This document shows positions 25,547-34,540 of a stretch of 41,779 nucleotides of DNA, piece after piece. The position numbers and the translations under genes are program-made. How positions within the stretch are numbered: position 1 is the stretch's first letter; the number at the start of each line of letters is the position of its first letter. The notes below the pieces were generated by a model, which worked only from the letters and a program-made list of their open reading frames with translations, was not told the DNA's origin and made no database searches. Source of the stretch: Polaromonas sp. (GTDB taxonomy: Bacteria; Pseudomonadota; Gammaproteobacteria; Burkholderiales; Burkholderiaceae_C); assembly GCA_021731285.1 (NCBI GenBank), contig JAKFXR010000081.1, positions 1 through 41,779 on the forward strand, given 5' to 3'.

Positions 25547-26617
25547 TTAGATCGGGTGAAAGCGGTAAATCCCATCCTCACACAGCACGCGCCGCAAGCT
25601 GCCCTCAAACCACAGGGCGTGCAAATGGGCCACCGCCTCGCCCATGGCAAAGGTGGTCTGGTGCAGGTCCAGCGCGCGCTTGAACATCACCGGCAGGATG
25701 TCCGCACCGCTGCAGGGGCTGGCCTGGCAGGCTTGCATGACTTCTGCCAGCCGGTCGCGGTGATGCTCATGCAGTTGCGCAATACGTGTGTGCAATCCCC
25801 TGAAAGGTTTGCCGTGTGAGGGCAGCGTCAGGGTGTCGGCATGCAGCGCTGCAAACTTGTCAATGGAGTCAAGAAACAGCGTCAGCGGGTTGGACTCCGG
25901 CTCCACGTCATACACACTCACATTGGTCGAGATGCGTGGCAACACCATGTCGCCCGAGATCAGCACCTTCAGCTCTTCGCAGGACAGGGCCATGTGCTCG
26001 GGCGCGTGGCCATAGCCGCTGATGCACCTCCAGCTGCGCCCGCCGATGACGATGGCCTGCTGATCCATCAGGCGGTGAAAACGGTCGGGCAGGGCGGGCA
26101 CCATGCCGGTGAAATAGTTGGCGCGTCCCCTGATCTGCTCCAGCGACCCCGGATCCACCAGCCCGTGCGCGGCAAAAAAGCGCGCCGAGTTCTCACCGCC
26201 AAAGCCCGTGCTGGCCACGATGGCCACACGCGCGGTGTTGTAGTCGGTGGCGCTGATCCACAGCGGAGCGTTCCAGCGCTCGCACAGCCAGTGCGCCAGT
26301 CCGATGTGGTCCGGGTGCATGTGGGTGACCACCACGCGCAGGATGGGCAGGCCTTCGAGTTCGCTGGCAAAAACCTGCTCCCATTGCGCGCGGGATTCGT
26401 CGCGGCTGATGCAGCAGTCCACCACCGTCCAGCCCGCCACCCGCCCGCCGCCGGGCGCGTCCATCTCGTCCCGCAACAGCCACAGGTTGATGTGGTCCAG
26501 CGCAAAGGGCAGGCTCATGCGCAGCCATTTGACGCCGGGCGCGACCTCCATGGCGCCGCCGCTTGCAGGCAAGGCCTCGCCGAAGGGGTAATGCAATTGG
26601 GCTTCCTGGGCATTCAT
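25547..26617 (-). CDS. MBL-fold metallo-hydrolase
   Basis: A 356-residue metallo-beta-lactamase-fold hydrolase. The metal motif is THMHPDHIG (H99, H101, D103, H104); a further histidine is in SGYGHAPEHM and the bridging Asp in LISGDMVLP, so the binuclear site looks complete. The C-terminal 90 residues are the helical/winged part found in lactamase-B proteins related to LACTB2, which act on RNA or thioesters. The substrate is not known. The gene is divergent from the LiuR-type regulator and shares with it an intergenic region containing a LiuR-like box (26638-26659), so it may belong to the same regulon and act on an acyl-CoA or related ester; this is inference. Confidence 0.85.
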   Translation of the reverse strand: MNAQEAQLHYPFGEALPASGGAMEVAPGVKWLRMSLPFALDHINLWLLRDEMDAPGGGRVAGWTVVDCCISRDESRAQWEQVFASELEGLPILRVVVTHMHPDHIGLAHWLCERWNAPLWISATDYNTARVAIVASTGFGGENSARFFAAHGLVDPGSLEQIRGRANYFTGMVPALPDRFHRLMDQQAIVIGGRSWRCISGYGHAPEHMALSCEELKVLISGDMVLPRISTNVSVYDVEPESNPLTLFLDSIDKFAALHADTLTLPSHGKPFRGLHTRIAQLHEHHRDRLAEVMQACQASPCSGADILPVMFKRALDLHQTTFAMGEAVAHLHALWFEGSLRRVLCEDGIYRFHPI

Positions 26618-26637
26618 CTTGTAAGATCACCGGTTGG

Positions 26638-26659
26638 TTGACGTTTACGTCAACGTCAT
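26638..26659. promoter_or_regulatory. LiuR-like operator, imperfect copy
   Basis: TTGACGTTTACGTCAACGTCAT differs from the perfect palindrome at 27141-27164 at two positions of its right half. It lies between the divergent MBL-fold gene and the MerR-type gene, where autoregulation and control of the hydrolase would be expected. Confidence 0.65.
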
Positions 26660-26711
26660 CGACCCATTACACACGATTTATCCAAGGGCCCTGTCACCAG
26701 GGTTGCACATC

Positions 26712-27134
26712 ATGGCAAGCACGACACACTCCATCAGCGACCTGGCCAAAGAGTTTGACCTGACCACACGTGCCATCCGCTTTTATGAAGACATGGGCTT
26801 GTTGCAGCCAAAGCGCGAGGGCCCCGGGGGCCGCAACCGCGTGTACACGGCGCGGGACAGGACGCGGCTGAAGCTGACACTGCGCGCCAAACGCCTGGGC
26901 CTGAGCCTGATCGAAGCCAAAGAGCTGATCGACATGTACGACTCGCCGCGCGACACCGTGCCGCAGCTCAAAAAATTTCTTGTCATTCTGGCCGAGCACC
27001 GCGCCGAGCTTGACGCGCAGATGACAGACCTCAAAACCACGCTGGATGAAGTCAGGACACACGAGAAGGAAACCCGCGCCCTGCTGGCCAGGCACAGCAA
27101 ACCGGTTGCCAAAACCGCAAAAACCGCGAAATAG
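26712..27134 (+). CDS. liuR: MerR-family regulator, LiuR type
   Basis: A 140-residue MerR-family protein: winged helix-turn-helix at residues 6-75 (ISDLAKEFDLTTRAIRFYEDMGLLQP) and a C-terminal coiled-coil dimerisation helix ending in an Ala/Lys tail. There are no metal-binding cysteines. LiuR proteins are MerR-type regulators of branched-chain amino acid breakdown in proteobacteria, and this gene directly precedes an isovaleryl-CoA dehydrogenase operon with palindromes of the expected kind on both sides. ATG at 26712 is chosen since the domain begins there; the open frame to 26634 would run through the operator. Confidence 0.88.
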   Translation: MASTTHSISDLAKEFDLTTRAIRFYEDMGLLQPKREGPGGRNRVYTARDRTRLKLTLRAKRLGLSLIEAKELIDMYDSPRDTVPQLKKFLVILAEHRAELDAQMTDLKTTLDEVRTHEKETRALLARHSKPVAKTAKTAK

Positions 27135-27140
27135 GCCATA

Positions 27141-27164
27141 ATTGACGTTTACGTAAACGTCAAT
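27141..27164. promoter_or_regulatory. Perfect 24-bp palindrome, likely LiuR operator
   Basis: The half-site ATTGACGTTTAC is followed at once by its exact complement GTAAACGTCAAT. It lies 6 bases after the liuR stop and 23 bases before the thioesterase start, so it would control the whole thioesterase-ivd-can-aceK block. MerR proteins bind long palindromes of this kind. Confidence 0.8.
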
Positions 27165-27187
27165 CAAAAAAAGCAACAAGGCAGGCG

Positions 27188-27649
27188 ATGGACCCAGCGC
27201 ATTTCGAACCCCGAGATCCCGACTACGCCGTCCGCGTGAGGGACAGCTTTGCGATGCAGGGCGCCATGACCACCCTTGGCGCTTCGCTCGCAGACGTCAC
27301 GCCGGGACGTGTGGTTGTTGAGCTGCCCTGGTCGGCCGCTTTGTCCCAGCAGCACGGGTTTTTGCATGCAGGCATGGTGGCCACCGCGCTGGACACGGCC
27401 TGCGGTTACGCCGGCTTCACCTTGATGCCCCAGGATGCCGGCGTGCTGACCATCGAATTCAAGATCAACCTGCTGGCCCCGGCCAAAGGCCAGCGCTTTC
27501 GCATGGTGGGGCAGGTGGTCAAACCCGGGCGCACCGTGACGGTGACCGAGGGCCGGGCCTACGCCATCGACGGCGGCACGGAAAAACTCATTGCCACCAT
27601 GGGCGCCACATTGATGACCATCGTCGGCCGCGACGATGTGAAAAACTGA
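27188..27649 (+). CDS. PaaI-family hotdog-fold thioesterase
   Basis: A 153-residue hotdog thioesterase. The signature [21 protein letters not shown] (about residues 57-77) includes the HG..H and the acidic catalytic residue in the central helix region, as in PaaI-like acyl-CoA thioesterases. AAGG upstream supports ATG at 27188. As first gene after the palindrome it may rescue CoA from stalled acyl-CoA intermediates of leucine or related breakdown. The specific substrate is unknown. Confidence 0.87.
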   Translation: MDPAHFEPRDPDYAVRVRDSFAMQGAMTTLGASLADVTPGRVVVELPWSAALSQQHGFLHAGMVATALDTACGYAGFTLMPQDAGVLTIEFKINLLAPAKGQRFRMVGQVVKPGRTVTVTEGRAYAIDGGTEKLIATMGATLMTIVGRDDVKN

Positions 27650-27668
27650 ACGACTCAAGGAAATACCC

Positions 27669-28850
27669 ATGAACAACCTGCCCGGACTCAACTTCCAGCT
27701 TGGTGAAGACATTGACGCCCTGCGCGATGCGGTGCGCGATTTTGCGCAGGCCGAGATCGCGCCGCGTGCGGCCGAGATAGACCGCAACGACCAGTTTCCA
27801 ATGGACCTGTGGGAGAAGATGGGCAACCTCGGCGTGCTGGGCATCACCGTCAGCGAAGAGTACGGCGGCGCCAGCATGGGCTACCTCGCCCACATGATCG
27901 CCATGGAAGAAATCAGCCGCGCCAGCGCCTCGGTGGGCCTGTCTTACGGCGCACACAGCAACCTGTGCGTCAACCAGATCAAGCGCAACGGCTCCGAAGA
28001 GCAGCGCAAGAAATACCTGCCCAAACTGATCAGCGGCGAGCATGTAGGCGCGCTGGCCATGAGCGAGCCGGGCGCTGGCAGCGACGTCATCAGCATGAAG
28101 CTCAAGGCCGAAGACAAAGGCGGTTATTACCTGCTCAACGGCAGCAAGATGTGGATCACCAACGGCCCCGACGCCGACACCCTGGTGGTCTACGCCAAGA
28201 CCGAGCCCGAACTGGGCGCCCGCGGCGTCACGGCCTTCCTGATCGAAAAAGGCATGAAGGGCTTTTCGGTCGCGCAAAAACTCGACAAACTGGGCATGCG
28301 CGGCTCGCACACCGGCGAGCTGGTGTTCAACAACGTGGAAGTGCCCGCGCAAAACGTACTCGGCAGCCTCAACGGCGGCGCCAAAGTGCTGATGAGCGGC
28401 CTGGACTACGAGCGCGCCGTGCTCACCGGCGGGCCGCTGGGCATCATGCAGTCGGTCATGGACAACGTCATCCCCTACATCCACGACCGCAAGCAGTTTG
28501 GCCAGAGCATTGGCGAGTTCCAGCTGATCCAGGGCAAGGTGGCCGACATGTACACCGTGTTGCAGGCCGGCCGCTCGTTTGCCTACACCGTGGCCAAAAA
28601 CCTCGACATGCTGGGCACCGAGCATGTGCGCCAGGTGCGCAAGGACTGCGCCTCGGTCATCCTCTGGTGCGCAGAAAAAGCCACCTGGATGGCCGGCGAG
28701 GGCGTGCAGATCTACGGCGGCAATGGCTACATCAACGACTACCCGCTGGGTCGCCTCTGGCGCGACGCCAAGCTCTACGAAATTGGCGCCGGTACCAGCG
28801 AGATACGCCGCATGCTGATCGGACGCGAGTTGTTTGCCGAGACCATGTAA
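27669..28850 (+). CDS. liuA: Isovaleryl-CoA dehydrogenase
   Basis: Oxidises isovaleryl-CoA to 3-methylcrotonyl-CoA with FAD, the first committed step of leucine breakdown after the keto-acid dehydrogenase. 393 residues. The distinguishing mark is the position of the catalytic base: E248 in [18 protein letters not shown], as in isovaleryl-CoA dehydrogenases, while the C-terminal motif reads [12 protein letters not shown] with Gly where other acyl-CoA dehydrogenases have Glu. The FAD/acyl motifs MSEPGAGSD and WITNG are present. AAGGA lies upstream. It is second in the LiuR-controlled run. The methylcrotonyl-CoA carboxylase genes are not in the window. Confidence 0.95.
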   Translation: MNNLPGLNFQLGEDIDALRDAVRDFAQAEIAPRAAEIDRNDQFPMDLWEKMGNLGVLGITVSEEYGGASMGYLAHMIAMEEISRASASVGLSYGAHSNLCVNQIKRNGSEEQRKKYLPKLISGEHVGALAMSEPGAGSDVISMKLKAEDKGGYYLLNGSKMWITNGPDADTLVVYAKTEPELGARGVTAFLIEKGMKGFSVAQKLDKLGMRGSHTGELVFNNVEVPAQNVLGSLNGGAKVLMSGLDYERAVLTGGPLGIMQSVMDNVIPYIHDRKQFGQSIGEFQLIQGKVADMYTVLQAGRSFAYTVAKNLDMLGTEHVRQVRKDCASVILWCAEKATWMAGEGVQIYGGNGYINDYPLGRLWRDAKLYEIGAGTSEIRRMLIGRELFAETM

Positions 28851-28859
28851 AAATCAGCC

Positions 28860-29537
28860 ATGCCTCTAGAAATCAAAAACCTCTTCGCCCACAACCGCGC
28901 CTGGGCCGCGCAGATGGAGCGCGAGCGCCCCGGCTTCTTCACCGGCCTGGTCAAGCAGCAGACGCCGCGTTATATGTGGATTGGCTGCTCCGACAGCCGC
29001 GTGCCCGCCAACCAGATCACCGGCCTGGAGCCCGGCGAGGTGTTTGTCCACCGCAACGTGGCCAACATCGTCGTGCACTCCGACCTCAACGCGCTGTCGG
29101 CCATCCAGTTTGCGGTCGAGCGCCTCAAGGTCAAGGACATCATGGTCGTCGGCCACTACGGCTGCTCGGGCGTGCAGGCGGCGCTGGAAGGCGCACGCAT
29201 TGGCCTGGCCGACAACTGGTTGCGCCACATTCAGGATGTGCGGCATCGCCACCGCCAGATGCTCGACAGCCTGCCCGAGGCGGTGCGCGCCAAGGCGCTG
29301 TGCGACATCAATGTGATTGAGCAGGTGGTCAATGTGTCGGTCAGCACCGTCATGGTGGACGCATGGGCGCGCGGCCAGGAGGTCATGGTGCACGGCTGGG
29401 TTTTCGGCGTGCATGACGGCCTGCTGCAAGATCTGCAGATGAGTGTTTCCAAGCCCGAGCAGCTCGACGCCCTGTACAGCAAAGCCATCGACCGTGTCTG
29501 GGACACCTGGAACGCCGCCCGGCCTGCCGGGGCGTAA
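28860..29537 (+). CDS. can: Beta-class carbonic anhydrase
   Basis: Interconverts CO2 and bicarbonate in the cytoplasm. It is a beta-class enzyme of 225 residues with zinc ligands C43, H99 and C102 (GCSDSR and [10 protein letters not shown]) and the catalytic dyad D45/R47. It starts 9 bases after isovaleryl-CoA dehydrogenase and stops 2 bases before aceK, so all three are translated from one message. The next step of leucine breakdown, 3-methylcrotonyl-CoA carboxylase, uses bicarbonate, which gives a reason for this position; this is inference. Confidence 0.95.
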   Translation: MPLEIKNLFAHNRAWAAQMERERPGFFTGLVKQQTPRYMWIGCSDSRVPANQITGLEPGEVFVHRNVANIVVHSDLNALSAIQFAVERLKVKDIMVVGHYGCSGVQAALEGARIGLADNWLRHIQDVRHRHRQMLDSLPEAVRAKALCDINVIEQVVNVSVSTVMVDAWARGQEVMVHGWVFGVHDGLLQDLQMSVSKPEQLDALYSKAIDRVWDTWNAARPAGA

Positions 29538-29539
29538 GC

Positions 29540-31351
29540 ATGTTCCCCCAGCGTCTTGACTCCGTCCTTGCCTACGACATCGCCAAAGCGATGATGGACG
29601 GTTTCAACCGCCACTACCAGTTGTTCCGCACCGAATCAGCCCGCGCCAAGCACCGGTTTGAAACAGCCGACTGGCATGGCCAGCAAAGGGCGCAGCGCGA
29701 GCGCATCGAGTTTTACGACCTGCGTGTGCGCGAGGCCTCCATGCGGCTGGAGCGTGAGTTCAAGGCTGGCGAGCAGCCCATGGATGTGTGGCAGCAGATC
29801 AAGCTGCATTACATCGGGCTGCTGGTCAACCACCACCAGCCCGAGCTGGCCGAGACCTTTTTCAATTCGGTCACCACCAAGATCCTGCACCGCAGCTATT
29901 TCCAGAACGACTTCATTTTTGTGCGCCCGGCCGTCAGCACCGAGTACATCGAAAACGACGAACCCGCCGCCGCGCCCACCTACCGCGCCTATTACCCCCA
30001 GCGGGAAACCCTGCAGGAAACCCTGGTCCGCATGGTGCAGGACTTTGAACTGCGCCTCGAGTTCGAAGACCTGGGGCGCGACGCCGCCTATGTGGTCGAG
30101 GAAGTCAACGAGCGTCTGGGCGAGGTCAAACTGCGCGCCAACTTCCAGATCCAGGCGCTGTCCAGCCTGTTCTTTCGCAACAAGGGCGCCTACATCGTTG
30201 GCAAGCTGATCAACGGCTTCAACGAAATGCCTTTTGCCCTGCCGCTGCTGCACAACAAGTCAGGCAAGCTGGTGATTGACGCCATGCTGATCGGCGAAGA
30301 CGACCTGCTCATCCTGTTCAGCTTTGCGCGCGCCTACTTCATGGTCGAGATGGGCATCCCATCGGCTTATGTGCAGTTTTTGCGCAGCATGATGCCGCGC
30401 ATGCCGCGCGCCGAAATCTACAACGCGCTGGGTCTGGCCAAGCAGGGAAAAACGCTTTTCTACCGCGACTTTCTCTACCACCTTCGCCATTCCACCGACA
30501 AATTCCGCATCGCACCCGGCATCAAGGGCATGGTCATGCTGGTGTTTGACCTGCCGTCTTTTCCCTATGTCTTCAAGGTCATCAAGGACTATTATCCGCC
30601 GCAAAAAGACACCACACGCGAGCAGATCAAGGGCAAGTACCTGCTGGTCAAGCAGCACGACCGCGTGGGCCGCATGGCCGACACCCAGGAGTACAGCGAG
30701 GTGGCGTTCCCGCGCGTGCGCTTTGACGACGAGCTGATTGCCGAGATCGAAAAGTTTGCGCCCAGCCAGCTGGAGATCAGCGACCGCGACGCCGACGGCA
30801 ATGTCGAGGTCATCATCAAGCACGTGTACATCGAGCGGCGCATGATCCCGCTCAACATCTACCTGCAGGAAGCTTTTGACACCGGCGTCGAGGACGCTTT
30901 TGCCAAAGACCAGATCAGCCGCGCCGTCGTCGAGTACGGCAACGCCATCAAGGACCTGGTGGCCGCCAATATTTTCCCGGGCGACATGCTCTGGAAAAAC
31001 TTCGGCATCACGCGCCACGGCAAGGTGGTGTTCTACGACTACGACGAGATCGAATACATCACCGACTGCAACTTCCGCAAGGTGCCCACGCCGCGCAATG
31101 AAGAAGAAGAGATGAGCGGCGATGTCTGGTACAAGGTCGGGCCCAAGGACGTTTTCCCCGAGACCTTTGGCCCTTTCCTGCTGGGCAACGACGCGGTGCG
31201 CGAGGTCTTCATGAAGCACCACGCCGACCTGCTGGATGCCGCCTTCTGGCAAGGCCACAAGGAGCGCATTGCCGCCGGCCATGTGCATGACGTGTTTCCC
31301 TACGAGCGCGAGCGCCGTTTTGTGCGCAAGCACGCAGAACACAAGGCCTGA
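29540..31351 (+). CDS. aceK: Isocitrate dehydrogenase kinase/phosphatase
   Basis: Phosphorylates and dephosphorylates isocitrate dehydrogenase and so sets the split between the TCA cycle and the glyoxylate shunt. 603 residues, close to the family length (about 580). The N-terminal regulatory half is helical; the kinase half shows the ATP-loop region [20 protein letters not shown], later [25 protein letters not shown] containing the kinase DFG-like Asp, and CNFRKVP typical of AceK. It is separated from aceB/aceA, with which it forms an operon in enterobacteria, and is instead tied to isovaleryl-CoA dehydrogenase and carbonic anhydrase. Confidence 0.96.
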   Translation: MFPQRLDSVLAYDIAKAMMDGFNRHYQLFRTESARAKHRFETADWHGQQRAQRERIEFYDLRVREASMRLEREFKAGEQPMDVWQQIKLHYIGLLVNHHQPELAETFFNSVTTKILHRSYFQNDFIFVRPAVSTEYIENDEPAAAPTYRAYYPQRETLQETLVRMVQDFELRLEFEDLGRDAAYVVEEVNERLGEVKLRANFQIQALSSLFFRNKGAYIVGKLINGFNEMPFALPLLHNKSGKLVIDAMLIGEDDLLILFSFARAYFMVEMGIPSAYVQFLRSMMPRMPRAEIYNALGLAKQGKTLFYRDFLYHLRHSTDKFRIAPGIKGMVMLVFDLPSFPYVFKVIKDYYPPQKDTTREQIKGKYLLVKQHDRVGRMADTQEYSEVAFPRVRFDDELIAEIEKFAPSQLEISDRDADGNVEVIIKHVYIERRMIPLNIYLQEAFDTGVEDAFAKDQISRAVVEYGNAIKDLVAANIFPGDMLWKNFGITRHGKVVFYDYDEIEYITDCNFRKVPTPRNEEEEMSGDVWYKVGPKDVFPETFGPFLLGNDAVREVFMKHHADLLDAAFWQGHKERIAAGHVHDVFPYERERRFVRKHAEHKA

Positions 31352-31360
31352 GGGCGCAGC

Positions 31361-31843
31361 ATGAGAGACGCCTGGGAATACGCCAGCTTTGTGGTGACCG
31401 CGCTGGCGCTGCCGCTGGCCATCATTTTCTTTGCACTCGAGCAGCGCAAGGAGCGCGACAACGAAGACGAAGAGGCTTATCAACTTCTGTCCGACGCCTA
31501 CAACGACTTTCTGAAAGTCGTGCTCGCCAACCCCGACCTGCATCTGCGCACCAACGAGGCGCTGTCGCAGCCCACGACCGAGCAGAACGAGCGCACCATG
31601 ATCATCTACGACATGCTGATCTCGCTGTTCGAGCGCGCCTACATCGTGGCCTGGCGCGACAACATGTCCGAGGTGGAGGCGCGCCGCTGGAACAGCTGGG
31701 ACGATTACATCCGCGACTGGTGCCGCCGCGAGAATTTTTTCAATGCCCTGCCGCTGCTGCTGCGCGGTGAAGACCCGGCTTTCCAGAACTACATCCTGCG
31801 TGTCGCCAGGGAAGAGCGCGGCACGACCATCCAGCCTGTTTGA
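31361..31843 (+). CDS. Small membrane-anchored protein of unknown function
   Basis: 160 residues. One N-terminal membrane helix (residues 8-26, ASFVVTALALPLAIIFFAL) is followed by a charged linker (EQRKERDNEDEE) and a soluble, helix-rich domain with many aromatic residues (ERAYIVAWRDNMSEVEARRWNSWDDYIRDWCRREN region, 95-130). I do not recognise a family and assign no function. It starts 9 bases after aceK and ends 19 bases before the thiolase, so it is in the operon. The helix with the cytosolic positive cluster after it suggests that most of the protein faces the cytoplasm. Confidence 0.75.
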   Translation: MRDAWEYASFVVTALALPLAIIFFALEQRKERDNEDEEAYQLLSDAYNDFLKVVLANPDLHLRTNEALSQPTTEQNERTMIIYDMLISLFERAYIVAWRDNMSEVEARRWNSWDDYIRDWCRRENFFNALPLLLRGEDPAFQNYILRVAREERGTTIQPV

Positions 31844-31862
31844 TTAACCTTAGGAGAAAACC

Positions 31863-33053
31863 ATGTCCACATCCAACGACCCCATCGTCATCCTCGGCGC
31901 CGCGCGCACTCCCATGGGCGGCTTTCAGGGCGACTTTTCCAGCCTTGCCGCACATGACCTGGGTGGCGCCGCCATCAAGGCCGCCATAGAGCGTTCAGGC
32001 ATTGCGCCTGAAAAGGTCGATGAAGTTCTGTTTGGCAACTGCCTGATGGCCGGGCAGGGCCAGGCGCCCGCGCGGCAGGCCGGCTTCAAGGGTGGCCTGC
32101 CCGCCAGCACCGGCGCGGTCACGCTGTCCAAAATGTGCGGCTCCGGCATGGAGGCCACCCTGCTCGCGCACGACCAGCTGGTGGCAGGCAGCCGCGACGT
32201 GATGGTGACCGGCGGCATGGAGAGCATGACCAACGCGCCGCACCTGCTGCTCAAGGGACGCGGCGGCATCCGCATTGGCCACGACCGCATTTTTGACCAC
32301 ATGATGCTCGACGGTCTGGAAGACGCTTACGAGCCGGGCCGCGCCATGGGCACCTTTGGCGAGCAGTGCGCCGACAAGTACAAATTCACCCGCGAGGCGC
32401 AGGACGCCTTTGCCACCACCAGCGTCAACCGCGCCAAGGCCGCCACCGAGTCCGGTGCCTTCAAGGCTGAAATCACACCCGTCACCGTCAAGGGGCGTGC
32501 CGGAGACACCGTCATTTCCATCGACGAAGGCCCGGGCAAGGTCAAGCTCGACAAAATCCCCACGCTCAAACCCGCCTTCAAGAAAGATGGCACCATCACT
32601 GCCGCCTCCAGCTCATCCATCAACGACGGCGCTGCGGCTCTGGTGCTGTCGCGCGAGTCCACCGCCAAAGCGCTGGGCGCCAAGCCGATTGCCCGCATCG
32701 TCGGCCACGCCACGTTTGCGCAGGAGCCCGAGTGGTTTACCACCGCACCGGTAGGCGCGGTCAACAAGCTGCTCAAGAAAATCGGCTGGAGCGTGAAAGA
32801 CGTGGACCTGTGGGAAGTCAACGAGGCCTTTGCCGTGGTGCCCATGGCCGCCATGAAAGAGCTTGGCATCAGCCACGACATCGTCAACGTCAACGGCGGC
32901 GCCTGCGCTCTGGGCCACCCGATTGGCGCCAGCGGCGCGCGCATCATCGTCACGCTGATTCATGCGCTCAAGGCGCGCGGCAAGAAAAAGGGCATTGCCA
33001 CGCTGTGCATAGGCGGCGGTGAAGGCACGGCGCTGGCTGTCGAGATCATCTGA
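31863..33053 (+). CDS. Acetyl-CoA acetyltransferase (thiolase)
   Basis: A 396-residue type II thiolase that cleaves or forms acetoacetyl-CoA. Catalytic residues: C92 in LSKMCGSGMEA, H352 in CALGHPIGASGAR and C382 in TLCIGGGEG. AGGAG lies 6 bases before the ATG. In leucine breakdown the end products are acetyl-CoA and acetoacetate, and a thiolase splits acetoacetyl-CoA, which fits its place after ivd-can-aceK. It could also serve beta-oxidation or polyhydroxybutyrate synthesis; no phaB/phaC lies nearby. Confidence 0.93.
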   Translation: MSTSNDPIVILGAARTPMGGFQGDFSSLAAHDLGGAAIKAAIERSGIAPEKVDEVLFGNCLMAGQGQAPARQAGFKGGLPASTGAVTLSKMCGSGMEATLLAHDQLVAGSRDVMVTGGMESMTNAPHLLLKGRGGIRIGHDRIFDHMMLDGLEDAYEPGRAMGTFGEQCADKYKFTREAQDAFATTSVNRAKAATESGAFKAEITPVTVKGRAGDTVISIDEGPGKVKLDKIPTLKPAFKKDGTITAASSSSINDGAAALVLSRESTAKALGAKPIARIVGHATFAQEPEWFTTAPVGAVNKLLKKIGWSVKDVDLWEVNEAFAVVPMAAMKELGISHDIVNVNGGACALGHPIGASGARIIVTLIHALKARGKKKGIATLCIGGGEGTALAVEII

Positions 33054-33055
33054 TC

Positions 33056-33110
33056 GCTATAAATAACATAGCGAATAATTCCCGCCATTAAAGGGCAAGA
33101 GGCCGATTTG
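33056..33110 (+). repeat. GCTAT-type hairpin repeat, copy 5
   Basis: GCTATAAATAACATAGC (33056-33072) is followed by GAATAATTCCCGCCATTAAAGGGCAAGAGGCCGATTTG. This is the clearest copy of the family. Its 3' end contains the TTG start codon and the purine-rich AGGGCAAGAGG that serves as ribosome-binding site of the next gene. Confidence 0.65.
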
Positions 33111-34238
33111 ATACTTACCCAAGACCAGGAAATGATTCGCGATGCCGTGCGCGACTTCGCGCAGGCCGAGCTGTGGCCCAACGCCGGGCGTTGGGACAAA
33201 GAGCATCACTTTCCCAAAGAGGCGCACAAAGGCCTGGCGGCGCTGGGCGCTTATGGCATTTGTGTGCCGGAAGAGTTTGGCGGCGCCCATCTGGACTACC
33301 TCACCCTGGCTTTGGTACTGGAAGAAATTGCCGCAGGCGACGGCGGCACCAGCACCGCCATCAGCGTGACCAACTGCCCGGTCAATGCCATCCTCATGCG
33401 TTATGGCAACGCAGTACAAAAGAAGCAGTGGCTCACACCGCTGGCGCGCGGCGAGATGCTGGGCGTGTTCTGCCTGACCGAGCCGCATGTGGGCAGCGAT
33501 GCGTCTGGCCTGCGCACGACTGCAGTCAAAGAGGGTGACAGCTATGTGATCAACGGCGTCAAGCAGTTCATCACCAGCGGCAAAAACGGCCATGCCGCGG
33601 TAGTGATTGCCATGACCGACAAGGGCGCCGGCAAAAAAGGCATGAGTGCTTTCATGGTGCCGACCGACGCGCCGGGCTATGTGGTGGCGCGGCTCGAAGA
33701 CAAGCTGGGCCAGCACAGCAGCGACACCGCGCAGATCAACTTTGACAACTGCCGCATTCCCGCAGAGAACCTGATTGGCGCAGAAGGCGAGGGCTACCGC
33801 ATCGCGCTGGGCGCACTGGAAGGCGGGCGCATAGGCATTGCCGCGCAAAGCGTGGGCATGGCGCGCAGTGCGTTTGAATTTGCGCTGCAGTACGCCAAAG
33901 AGCGGCAAAGCTTTGGCACCGCCATCTTCAACCACCAGGCGGTGGGGTTCCGGCTGGCCGACTGCGCCACAAAAATTGAAGCCGCACGCCAGCTGATCTG
34001 GCACGCCGCCAGCCTGCGCGACGCCGGCCTGCCCTGCCTGAAAGAAGCCGCCATGGCCAAGCTGTTTGCCAGCGAGATGGCCGAAGAAGTCTGCAGCGCC
34101 GCCATCCAGACGCTGGGCGGCTACGGCTATGTGAGCGACTTCCCGGTAGAGCGCATCTACCGCGACGTGCGGGTGTGCCAGATTTATGAAGGCACGTCGG
34201 ACGTGCAGAAGATCATTATTCAACGCGCTTTGGCTTGA
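33108..34238 (+). CDS. Acyl-CoA dehydrogenase (short/branched-chain type)
   Basis: A 376-residue FAD-dependent acyl-CoA dehydrogenase. Visible motifs: CLTEPHVGSDAS, FITSGKNG, LGGYGYVSDFPVERIYRDVRV and the C-terminal catalytic Glu in IYEGTSDVQK, so it belongs to the ordinary class, unlike the isovaleryl-CoA enzyme at 27669. The predicted substrate is a short straight or branched acyl-CoA such as 2-methylbutyryl- or isobutyryl-CoA; this is not resolvable here. The start is TTG at 33108, which retains the usual ILTQDQEMIRD opening; the next start, ATG at 33132, would remove it. The TTG lies at the end of an intergenic repeat. Confidence 0.9.
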   Translation: MILTQDQEMIRDAVRDFAQAELWPNAGRWDKEHHFPKEAHKGLAALGAYGICVPEEFGGAHLDYLTLALVLEEIAAGDGGTSTAISVTNCPVNAILMRYGNAVQKKQWLTPLARGEMLGVFCLTEPHVGSDASGLRTTAVKEGDSYVINGVKQFITSGKNGHAAVVIAMTDKGAGKKGMSAFMVPTDAPGYVVARLEDKLGQHSSDTAQINFDNCRIPAENLIGAEGEGYRIALGALEGGRIGIAAQSVGMARSAFEFALQYAKERQSFGTAIFNHQAVGFRLADCATKIEAARQLIWHAASLRDAGLPCLKEAAMAKLFASEMAEEVCSAAIQTLGGYGYVSDFPVERIYRDVRVCQIYEGTSDVQKIIIQRALA

Positions 34239-34244
34239 TGGGCT

Positions 34245-34332
34245 GTCATCCCGGACTCGATCCGGGATCCATGTCTGCGCGCCAGCGGCGGTGGTTCATG
34301 CCGCATGGATCCCGGGTCAAGCCCGGGATGAC
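34245..34332. repeat. REP-like units, inverted pair
   Basis: Unit 34245-34273 (GTCATCCCGGACTCGATCC, GGGATCCATG) faces unit 34304-34332 (CATGGATCCCGGG, TCA, AGCCCGGGATGAC) with 30 bases between them, the same spacing as the pair at 3267-3354. It follows the acyl-CoA dehydrogenase stop by 6 bases and may act as a transcription-end hairpin. Confidence 0.8.
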
Positions 34333-34460
34333 AAATACAGGCACACCCTGTTGAGGTTCACTGCGTGCAGCCTTCCCCCCCTGGCAGGCGGCGGTGCCTG
34401 CGGGCCGGCAAAGCCAGTCCCGCGGCCCCTGCTTGAAGCGGAGGGCGCTTAAACTGTCTT

Positions 34461-34489
34461 GTCATCCCGGGCTTGACCCGGGATCCATG
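34461..34489 (+). repeat. REP-like unit, single
   Basis: GTCATCCCGGGCTTGACCC, GGGATCCATG. Together with the pair at 34245 it fills much of the roughly 300-base gap before the rhodanese gene. The rest of the gap (34333-34460) is GC-rich with no gene seen. Confidence 0.78.
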
Positions 34490-34540
34490 TTTGCGCACCG
34501 GCGGCAGCAGTTCATGCCGCATTCACCCAGGAGCCACCCC

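Noticed and set aside
27809-29320. A 503-residue open frame on the plus strand across isovaleryl-CoA dehydrogenase and carbonic anhydrase
   Set aside because: It is rich in Arg, His and Gln with no domain, and both genes it overlaps are certain in another frame. It is a typical GC-rich shadow frame.
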